Of a DNA stretch of 64,000 nucleotides, positions 57,187-64,000 are shown piece after piece. The notes under the pieces are model-generated. The model made no database searches. It had not been told where the DNA came from and saw nothing but the letters and a program-made list of their open reading frames with translations. Position numbers and translations under genes: made by a program. The stretch's first letter is position 1; every line of letters starts with the position of its first letter. Source of the DNA: Anabaena azotica FACHB-119 (lineage in GTDB: Bacteria; Cyanobacteriota; Cyanobacteriia; Cyanobacteriales; Nostocaceae); assembly GCF_014697625.1 (NCBI RefSeq), contig NZ_JACJSG010000022.1:58823-122822 (forward strand). Reading direction: 5' to 3'.

Positions 57187-60100
57187 TTATCTATGACTAC
57201 TTGAAGGAACTTTGCCATCACGGCTAGATTCTAGCGATAGATTCTGAGGGGGTCGTTGGAAGCGATCGCGAATTTTGCCAATGACGATGTACAAAATGGG
57301 AACAACAAACAAACTCAACAAAGTTGAGACAATCATCCCCCCAGCAACGGCTGTACCTAATGATTTTCTGCTGGCTGCACCTGCGCCTACGGGATTGATC
57401 AATGGCCAAACGCCCAAAATAAAGGATAAGGAAGTCATGAGAATCGGGCGCAACCTTTCTTGTGACGCTTGTACGGCGGCTTTGATCAGTGGTAGACCGC
57501 GCTCTCGTAATTGGTTGGCAAATTCCACAATCAAAATTGCGTTTTTACTTGCCAAACCAATCAACATAACTAAACCTACTTGACAGAAGACATCATTGCT
57601 CAGACCCCGCACCCACTGAGCCGACAATGCGCCCAGAATCGCCAAGGGAACGGAAAACATAATGATTAATGGGTCAACGTAGTTTTCGTATTGAGCCGCC
57701 AGTACGAGAAACACAAACACTAGTCCTAGCCCAAAAATTAAGGGCGCTTGACCGCCAGATTCTTTTTCTTCAGCCGTGATCCCCGACCATTCGTAACCCA
57801 TACTGGCAGGTAAAACCTGTTTGGCTAATTGTTCCATAGCTGTAGTTGCTTGACCAGAACTATAACCAGGAGCGGCGGAACCGTTAATGGCGATAGAGCG
57901 GAAGAGGTTGTAATGGCTGATGGTTTGCGCTCCAGTTGCAGAAGTTACCTTGACTAGATTACTTAGGGGAATCATTTGATCGTTAGCAGAGCGGACATAT
58001 AGTTTACCGATATCTTCGGGGTTAGAACGGAATTGAGCATCTGCTTGTACGTAGACTCGGTAAGTCCTCTGCTGTAAATTGAAGTCGTTGACATAGCGCG
58101 AACCCAAGTAGGATTGGAGAGTATTGAACACTTCGTCTACATCAACTTGTAGGGCTTTGGCTTTGTTGCGATCGATGTCAATTAACATCTGGGGTGTATT
58201 AGCACTAAAAGTACTAAATACAGCCTGCAAACCTGGAGTCTGATTACCGCGAACCATGATTTGAAACATGACTTGCAGCAGGTTATCTAAACCACTATTA
58301 CCTGCTCTATCTTGCAGTTGAAATTCAAAGCCGCCGAAGTTGCCTAAACCGTTAATTGCTGGCGGACTCACGGGAAAGATTCTGGCTTCGGTAATGGTAG
58401 AGAAAATTCCCGCCAGTTTACCGATAATTTCTTGTGCTGATTGTCCAGGGGCTTGTCGCTCATCCCAAGGGCGGAGTGTGGTAAAAATTACGCCCGTGTT
58501 AGCCGTGTTACCACTGAAACTAAAACCACCAATGGCAAAAGTACCCATAACTTCTGGCAATTTGAGGATTTCTTTTTCTACTTGAGTCATGACTTTGCTC
58601 GTGTAGTTAAGAGAAACTCCCTCTGGGCCTTGAATGATAGTGATGAAATAGCCCTGGTCTTCATCAGGGATAAATGCTGTGGGTACGGTGAGATATAGCC
58701 ATCCTGTCAATCCGATGGAGACGAGGAATAATAAGACAACGATCGCTCTGACTTTCACTAGAAAATTTAGCGATCGCTCATATCCCCGACGCACCCAATC
58801 TATAAACCTATTCACTTGGTGAAAAATCCAGCCTAACCAACCTCTCGGTTGCTGTCCCCGACGCAGTAATAGGGCTGAAAGTGAAGGAGTGACGGTGATA
58901 GCTAAAAAGGTGGAGATGATCATCGAAAAAGCGATGGTCAGCGCAAATTGTTTATAAATCTGTCCTGTAGTCCCTGGGAAGAAGGCGACGGGGACAAATA
59001 CTGCAATCATTACTAAAGAAGTCGCAATTACTGCCCCAAACAGTTCTCGCATCGATTCAGAAGCAGCCTGACGCGGTGACATTCCCTCGTCTTCAATTAA
59101 GCGAGCGATATTTTCCACAACGACGATCGCATCATCCACTACCAACCCTGTGGCTAATGTCAAACCAAACAGGGTCAAGGTGTTAATCGAGAACCCAAAA
59201 AGCTTGATAAAGGCAAAAGTCCCAATCAAGGTTAAGGGTATGGTAACTACGGGAATGAGTGTGGTGCGCCAGTCCTGCAAGAAGATGTAAATTACCAAAA
59301 CAACCAAAACCAAGGCTTCAATCAGTGTCTTGACTACTTCTGCCAAGGACTCTTCCACAAACAATGTCGTATCAAATGCTACTTGATATTTCAAGCCTGG
59401 GGGGAAGCTTTGCGCCAGCCTAGCCATTTCCGCTTTGACTGCTTTGGCAACTTCTAGGGCATTACTACCTGGGGTGGGGAATATACCTATACCCACCCCC
59501 TCATTACCTCGAAATCGCAGAAACGAACTATAATTTTCTGCCCCCAATTCTGCCCGACCAATATCTTTCAGCTTGATGAGTGTGCCATCAGTCCCGGTTT
59601 TAATCACCATGTCAGCAAATTCAGTTGCTTCCGTGAGTCTACCGCGAGCTTGCAGGTCTATTTGATACATTTGGTCTGGTGAGGTGGGCTGTTGCCCGAT
59701 TTGCCCAACCCCTACCTGTAGGTTTTGTTCATTGATGGCATCAATCACATCTTGGGCTGTCAGGCTCCGGCTAGCTAGGCGATTTGGGTCAAGCCATAAC
59801 CGCATGGCATAACGACGTTCCCCAAAAATCCGCGCCTCACCTACACCATCAATCCTTTTCAGGGCATCTACTATATATTGGTCAGCATAGTTACTTAAAA
59901 ATACCGTGTCATATTCCTGTTTGTCGGTATACAGCCCCATTGCCAATAGAATATTGTTGGACTGTTTATTAACCGTCACCCCAGTACGCTGTACAGCCTC
60001 CGGTAGCTGGGGTTCAGCAATAGACACCCGATTCTGCACATCGACGGCGGCGATATCTTTGTTCCGTGATGGGTCAAAGGTGATCGTATTTGTACTAGTG

Positions 60101-60360
60101 CCATCGTTACTACTGCTGGAGGTCATGTACTTCATACCTTCAACGCCGTTGATTTGGCGTTCTAAGATACTCGTCACCGTATTTTCTACGACTTCCGCAT
60201 TAGCACCAACGTAGTTAGAATTGACAATAATTTGCGTTGGACTAATTTCTGGATAGCGATCGGTAGGTAGGGTAGGTATACTGATCGCACCCACCAGCAA
60301 AATGATGATGGCGCAGACACTTGTAAATACAGGTCGCCTGATAAAGAAGTCAACAAACAT
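57187..60360 (-). CDS. HAE1 family RND efflux pump inner membrane protein (AcrB-like)
   Basis: The 1057-residue protein has the full RND plan: VDFFIRRPVFTSVCAIIILL as helix 1, a large periplasmic loop, helices 2-6 with GLVVDDAIVVVENIARLIED (the Asp pair in helix 4 that carries protons), a cytoplasmic connecting helix, a second periplasmic loop, and helices 8-12 with FCQVGLVMLIGLASKNAILI (conserved Lys in helix 10). It forms trimers that expel hydrophobic or amphiphilic compounds using the proton gradient. It follows its adaptor gene by 128 bases on the same strand, so the two form an operon. A TolC-like outer membrane gene is not adjacent. Confidence 0.96.
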   Translation of the reverse strand: MFVDFFIRRPVFTSVCAIIILLVGAISIPTLPTDRYPEISPTQIIVNSNYVGANAEVVENTVTSILERQINGVEGMKYMTSSSSNDGTSTNTITFDPSRNKDIAAVDVQNRVSIAEPQLPEAVQRTGVTVNKQSNNILLAMGLYTDKQEYDTVFLSNYADQYIVDALKRIDGVGEARIFGERRYAMRLWLDPNRLASRSLTAQDVIDAINEQNLQVGVGQIGQQPTSPDQMYQIDLQARGRLTEATEFADMVIKTGTDGTLIKLKDIGRAELGAENYSSFLRFRGNEGVGIGIFPTPGSNALEVAKAVKAEMARLAQSFPPGLKYQVAFDTTLFVEESLAEVVKTLIEALVLVVLVIYIFLQDWRTTLIPVVTIPLTLIGTFAFIKLFGFSINTLTLFGLTLATGLVVDDAIVVVENIARLIEDEGMSPRQAASESMRELFGAVIATSLVMIAVFVPVAFFPGTTGQIYKQFALTIAFSMIISTFLAITVTPSLSALLLRRGQQPRGWLGWIFHQVNRFIDWVRRGYERSLNFLVKVRAIVVLLFLVSIGLTGWLYLTVPTAFIPDEDQGYFITIIQGPEGVSLNYTSKVMTQVEKEILKLPEVMGTFAIGGFSFSGNTANTGVIFTTLRPWDERQAPGQSAQEIIGKLAGIFSTITEARIFPVSPPAINGLGNFGGFEFQLQDRAGNSGLDNLLQVMFQIMVRGNQTPGLQAVFSTFSANTPQMLIDIDRNKAKALQVDVDEVFNTLQSYLGSRYVNDFNLQQRTYRVYVQADAQFRSNPEDIGKLYVRSANDQMIPLSNLVKVTSATGAQTISHYNLFRSIAINGSAAPGYSSGQATTAMEQLAKQVLPASMGYEWSGITAEEKESGGQAPLIFGLGLVFVFLVLAAQYENYVDPLIIMFSVPLAILGALSAQWVRGLSNDVFCQVGLVMLIGLASKNAILIVEFANQLRERGLPLIKAAVQASQERLRPILMTSLSFILGVWPLINPVGAGAASRKSLGTAVAGGMIVSTLLSLFVVPILYIVIGKIRDRFQRPPQNLSLESSRDGKVPSSSHR

Positions 60361-60361
60361 G

Positions 60362-60486
60362 GAGATTAGGGATTGGGGATTAGGGATTGGGGATTGGGGA
60401 TTGGGGATGAGGAATTGGGGATTGGGGATGAGGAATACCTTCTTTTTTTATCTCCCAGTCCCCAGTACCCAGTACCCAGTCCCCAA
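60362..60486. repeat. GGGGATTGG/AGGGATTG tandem words between adaptor and pump
   Basis: The spacer between the two operon genes is filled with GATTGGGGA-type units (60362-60438) and the complementary CCCAGTACC tract (60452-60486), so the mRNA between the genes can fold. It may affect relative expression of the two. Confidence 0.7.
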
Positions 60487-60488
60487 CC

Positions 60489-61802
60489 CTAAGATTCAGG
60501 AATGATGGGAATGCCATCACGCAGATTTAGCAGCCCGGATGTAATAATTGTCTCATTCGGTTGTAATCCTGATATAACTTGATAATTATTGCCTCTGATG
60601 TCGCCTAGTTGTACTCGCTTTTGCCTCGCCACTAGTTGGGAGGTTCCTTTGGGTGATGTTTCCGTTTGTGTTACATAAACAAAAGTTTCCCCTGCTATAC
60701 GAGCTATGGCTGTAGTTGGGACTAAAACACCTGAACGTTGGCTCCAAATAACTCTCGCCCGTACTAGTTGGTCTGCTCTGAGTTGACCATTGGTGTTGTT
60801 GTATAAGGCTTTCACTAGAACTGATTGTGTCTGGTTGCTGGCATTGGGAGCGATGAAAAATACTCTACTAGTACCCAATACTTGACCCTGGGTGTTGAGA
60901 ATCTCTACAGGCATTCCCTGACGTAGTTGGGGGCCTCGTTCTAGTGGTACAGAAATGTTAACTTCTAAGGGTCGGTTTTGCGTAATTGTTAATAGTGGTG
61001 TGGAAGTATTGACAAAATCACCAATTTTAACGGGAATATTGCCCACAGTGCCTTCAAAGGGAGCAGTGACTCTATAGTATTGGAGTTGGACTTGTTGTTG
61101 TTCTGTGTTGGCTTGGGCTTGCTGGATGGATTTTTGTGCCTGGGCTATGGTGGCTCTTTGGGCTTGAATCCTAGCTTCTGTGGCGTTGAGAGTAGCTCTG
61201 GCTGTGGCTAATCTGTTAGCATACTGATCTCTGGTTTGTCTGGATACTGCTCCTTGATCCGCCAAACTAGTATATCTGTCGTATTCCTGCTGATTTAATT
61301 GCACATCAGCAACGTTGGATAGTCTTTCAGCTTCTAGGGATTTGAGGGTAGCCTGAGCGTTTAGTAATTCAGCCTGGGCTGCTTGAGTTGCAGCGCTATT
61401 ACTTTCAACTGCTGCTTGTTGCTGTCTGGGGTCGATTTGGATGACGGCTGCACCAGTGGCGATCGCATCTCCTGATCGCACAAATATCTGGCTTACTTGA
61501 CCTTGGACTCGCGGTTGGAGAGTTACAGAACGCCGCGATTCTAAACTAGCGACAAACACTTCACTTTCTTCGATTGTACCGGCTTGTATCGGTGATATCT
61601 TGACTCTTACCCCTGGCGGTTGAGCATTAGCACCGGGCGGTGGGCTTGCTGGAGTGAGGAACCGCCATATAGCTGCTCCACCCCCTAATAATAAGATGGC
61701 AGCTAACAATAACCAGGGCCACCGCCGTCGCTTGGGCGGCAACTCACGGGATGCCTGGGGAAGACTGTCTGTAAAATCAGTTTGAGGCTCAGGGGATGAC
61801 AT
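60489..61802 (-). CDS. RND efflux periplasmic adaptor (membrane fusion protein)
   Basis: The 437-residue protein has a short cytoplasmic N-terminus, one membrane helix (PWLLLAAILLLGGGAAIWRF), a Pro-rich linker, a barrel-sandwich (lipoyl-like) part with RRSVTLQPRVQGQVSQIFVR, a long helical hairpin (about residues 120-235, Gln/Ala-rich), a second lipoyl half YYRVTAPFEGTVGNIPVKIG and a beta-barrel. This links the RND pump to an outer membrane channel. The frame and length are normal for the AcrA/MexA group. It is the first gene of the operon with the pump. No regulator is directly next to it; a LysR gene lies 490 bases upstream. Confidence 0.95.
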   Translation of the reverse strand: MSSPEPQTDFTDSLPQASRELPPKRRRWPWLLLAAILLLGGGAAIWRFLTPASPPPGANAQPPGVRVKISPIQAGTIEESEVFVASLESRRSVTLQPRVQGQVSQIFVRSGDAIATGAAVIQIDPRQQQAAVESNSAATQAAQAELLNAQATLKSLEAERLSNVADVQLNQQEYDRYTSLADQGAVSRQTRDQYANRLATARATLNATEARIQAQRATIAQAQKSIQQAQANTEQQQVQLQYYRVTAPFEGTVGNIPVKIGDFVNTSTPLLTITQNRPLEVNISVPLERGPQLRQGMPVEILNTQGQVLGTSRVFFIAPNASNQTQSVLVKALYNNTNGQLRADQLVRARVIWSQRSGVLVPTTAIARIAGETFVYVTQTETSPKGTSQLVARQKRVQLGDIRGNNYQVISGLQPNETIITSGLLNLRDGIPIIPES

Positions 61803-62287
61803 GGTTTACAGCGAACCTTAGAGCTAATTAACTAAATGTAACAAGAATGGATAAATTTGCGCTCAAAATTATTTATTTTGCATGAAGTTACATTAACCAT
61901 CTTGTGTTAGCTCATCCAAAATATACTGTTTTTTCGCTTTCGCCAATCTACCTAAAGGTGGGTGATACATCTATGTTACAAATAGTGAGCATTTATTGTC
62001 TTTTCTGTTATTGCCAAAAATATTCTAATTTTGCTGTTACCTCGTATTCTCCAGTTAATCACTAATGTAAAACGATATGGAGATTTTGTAAAAAATAAAT
62101 TGTCCAACTATATATTAGTCATGAAAAATTATTAGATAACTCAGAAAAAGTCTGAAGATAAGTCAGAAAAAATCATTTATTTATTAAATAAAAATAAATT
62201 AATTAGTCATTAGTCATTAGTCATTAGTCATTAGTCATTAGTCATTAGTTATTAGTTTTTCCCCTCTCCCCCATCTCCCTCATCTCT
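61803..62287. other. Spacer upstream of the efflux operon with STRR array
   Basis: AT-rich, probably containing the efflux operon promoter at about 61810-61900. At 62204-62256 ATTAGTC heptamers repeat about seven times, followed by CCCCTCTCCCCCATCTCCC before the LysR stop. Confidence 0.5.
62204..62256. repeat. STRR array of ATTAGTC heptamers
   Basis: Seven nearly perfect copies of ATTAGTC in tandem, close to the 3' end of the LysR gene. Confidence 0.9.
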
Positions 62288-63217
62288 CTAACCTCTACCC
62301 CCCTGCACTAACATCTCCTCAAAAGCTTTAGAAAGTCCGGTTTGAAAGCGTTGACGATGCTTGAGTTTGTAGAACGGTCGAGTGATTTGGGCGATCGCAT
62401 TCTCGCCATTTCTGTTATCTATCACGCGAATTGCACGCAGAGTTCCTAGTTTTATTTCGTTTCTCACCATCAATTCGGAAATACCAATCGCACCCACACC
62501 TGATTCAATAGCAGCTTTTGTCATTTCTCCGCTATTGAAAACGAGAATTACATTCAAATCACTCAGGTTAATCCCCCAATTTTGCAAGGCTTCTTCAAAA
62601 CGATGTTGGGTTCCCGAACCTGGTTCTCTCATTACCCAAGGGGTTTTAGTCAATTCAGCAATTTCGATTTCTTGTTTTTCAAACCAAGGATGATTTTTAC
62701 CGACGACAATTTGTAGGCGATCGCTACCAATAATTTCTTGTTCTAGATTATTCTGTAATTCTGGTTTAACATCTCCTTCCACCAAACCTAAATCAAACTG
62801 TCCCATTGCTGTACCCACAGAAATCGTTTCTGCATTTGCAAGAGTACAGTTAACAGTAATCCCTGGATACTTACTTTTAAACTCACTAATCTTACTCGGT
62901 AGCCAGTAGTTACCAATCGTCAGGCTTGACCCTAGTTTTAATTCTCCTCGTTGCAGATTGTTCAATTCTCTCAATCCGCGTTCAGTTAGCGTCACTTGAT
63001 CAAGAATTTTCCTGGCTTCGATTTGTAATAACTTCCCCGCCTCTGCAATTTCAATGTGGCGACCGATGCGGTGAAACAGCTTCACTCCGTATTCTTGTTC
63101 TAAGTTGTGGATGGCTGCACTGACGGCGGGCTGAGTAATATAAAGCTCCTCGGCAGCACGGGTAAAGTGTAAGTGTTCTGCAACGGCGAGAAATATTTTT
63201 AGCTGTTCAAGGGTCAT
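62288..63217 (-). CDS. LysR-family transcriptional regulator
   Basis: The protein has the N-terminal helix-turn-helix of the LysR group (EQLKIFLAVAEHLHFTRAAE, then ITQPAVSAAIHNLEQEYGVK and LFHRIGR) and a periplasmic-binding-like effector domain with GELKLGSSLTIGNYWLPSKI and PWVMREPGSGTQHRFEEAL. It most resembles CysR/CbbR-type regulators in size and motif order. I begin it at the ATG at 63217 (309 residues); three codons more are possible. The effector and target are unknown. It is oriented the same way as the RND operon but separated by 485 bases, so control of that operon is only a possibility. Confidence 0.9.
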   Translation of the reverse strand: MTLEQLKIFLAVAEHLHFTRAAEELYITQPAVSAAIHNLEQEYGVKLFHRIGRHIEIAEAGKLLQIEARKILDQVTLTERGLRELNNLQRGELKLGSSLTIGNYWLPSKISEFKSKYPGITVNCTLANAETISVGTAMGQFDLGLVEGDVKPELQNNLEQEIIGSDRLQIVVGKNHPWFEKQEIEIAELTKTPWVMREPGSGTQHRFEEALQNWGINLSDLNVILVFNSGEMTKAAIESGVGAIGISELMVRNEIKLGTLRAIRVIDNRNGENAIAQITRPFYKLKHRQRFQTGLSKAFEEMLVQGGRG

Positions 63218-63904
63218 CCCGGCCATTTTGTATATCTCTAAAACTTGGTGTTAAACCTTTTGGGTCATTCAAAATTACGATATTTGTATCCAGGGCTACT
63301 TTATGAGGTTTCCATCAATTGGATTTATCATTTTGACAAAAAAAAGCAGTTGATTCTATCGATTAGTTTGTCTAAAGTATAAATCAATTCAGCCTGTGAC
63401 ACCAGCTACTAATATTAAAGAAAAAATGATACATTTAATAGAGCATCATCTCTGAACGCTGATTTTTCTGCATCCCTTATGGGAGGCTTAACCATACCTA
63501 ATTGCGTAGGCACGTAATAGACAACAGCAAAGCCAGGAACTAGAAGTATCCTGAATTTTGCAAAAATCCAACATGAATCCTATAGTTATCTATTTCCCTA
63601 GCTGTCCAATATGAATAGTTAGCAAGCAACGGAGGGGATAGAGATGAGAAGTTAGGGATTAGTAAAAACGTAAGTTTTCGCAGATAAACGCTAATAAATA
63701 CACCCATTTATAATGTGCATACGTAAAATTCGGGAAATATAAATTGCGATCGTTATAGCTAAATAGGTGAACAGTCAAAATTCACAGATATATGAGATTC
63801 TCCATTGTAATAATCTCTTTGAACTTTGGCTGATTTTTGGCAATTATCACCGACAAGAGACTTGTTTTATTGACATATCTGCATTAACGGGACTTAAACA
63901 AAAA
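63218..63904. other. Gene-free region before the window end
   Basis: About 690 bases of AT-rich DNA with no convincing gene, RNA or strong repeat. The LysR promoter should be close to 63230-63330. Confidence 0.45.
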
Positions 63905-64000
63905 TTAAGCCCAAATAAAGCCCAAACTAGCTTTGTAAGCAGCAAACACGTCACGGTTGAGAGTCAACCAATCAAAAAATCGATAAGACATAGCTGTTCT
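63905..64000 (-). CDS. Possible 3' end of a gene running off the window
   Basis: On the minus strand the frame reads RTAMSYRFFDWLTLNRDVFA, then AYKASLGFIWA and stop at 63905. It remains open to the window edge. It looks like the C-terminus of a protein (aromatic-rich, with a plausible start codon at 63991 if it is a 28-residue peptide). The family cannot be told. Confidence 0.35.
   Translation of the reverse strand, partial: RTAMSYRFFDWLTLNRDVFAAYKASLGFIWA

Noticed and set aside
62288..63217. LysR gene as dedicated regulator of the RND operon
   Set aside because: It is on the same strand, 485 bases upstream of the operon and not divergent to it, and no binding site could be identified.

Overview
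The window looks like chromosomal DNA of a filamentous, probably heterocyst-forming cyanobacterium of the Nostoc/Anabaena/Trichormus group. The gene set is cyanobacterial: light-dependent protochlorophyllide reductase, a high-light-inducible protein, the photosystem II repair factor Psb32, a Tab2-like RNA-binding protein, an SLH/OprB porin and SigA. The HIP1 octamer GCGATCGC recurs throughout, and intergenic spaces are full of the heptanucleotide tandem repeats (STRRs) and small inverted-repeat elements typical of these genomes. Most of the window is core housekeeping sequence. The accessory signal is in the first 4 kb, inside gyrB, in the repeats, and around 49-55 kb.

Layout. 0-4 kb: the 3' part of an Fe-S aldo/keto reductase, a Uma2 protein, and a tightly coupled OLD-like ATPase/TOPRIM pair that may be a defence or repair module. 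4-11 kb: hli, sigA with a 1.6 kb gene-free leader, and gyrB carrying a 551-residue intein with an embedded helix-turn-helix. 11-16 kb: miaA, a second Uma2 protein with a heptad-repeat tail, a WG-repeat protein and glcD. 17-30 kb: tab2-like, DUF4346, psb32, surE, mtnP, htpX, glk, a histidine phosphatase, sdhA and several small or unknown proteins, separated by dense repeats. 30-38 kb: a GT39-like membrane protein, por, a manganese (yybP-ykoY) riboswitch in front of a UPF0016 Mn exporter, a TPR protein, a basic Gly-rich-tailed protein and a homocysteine-biosynthesis (HcyBio) protein. 38-47 kb: a SpoIIE phosphatase/anti-sigma kinase pair, a NarL-type regulator, a WecG-type glycosyltransferase, ftsE and an alpha/beta-hydrolase-fold protein lacking most of its catalytic triad. 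47-53 kb: a possible small RNA, the porin, and a zinc-uptake cluster (znuA, znuC, znuB) with an SmtB-type repressor gene lying opposite between znuC and znuB. 53-55 kb: tRNA-Phe followed directly by a tyrosine recombinase with no cargo. 55-64 kb: gatB, an RND efflux pump with its adaptor, a LysR regulator and a possible gene end at the window edge.

Metal homeostasis is a recurring theme: Mn export under a riboswitch, Zn uptake with a candidate Zur box and a SmtB-like sensor, and a porin of the family linked to metal uptake divergent from znuA. Repeats are the other theme. One family of short elements with AGGACTTACGCA ends occurs at least five times. STRR heptamers supply the apparent start codons of miaA, surE and an alpha/beta-hydrolase gene, and the last codons of ftsE.

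The observations I consider most worth following are the HTH-containing GyrB intein, the ATPase/TOPRIM pair, the two-partner switch downstream of the Mn aptamer, and the use of STRRs as coding boundaries. All names come from reading motifs; no database search was run.
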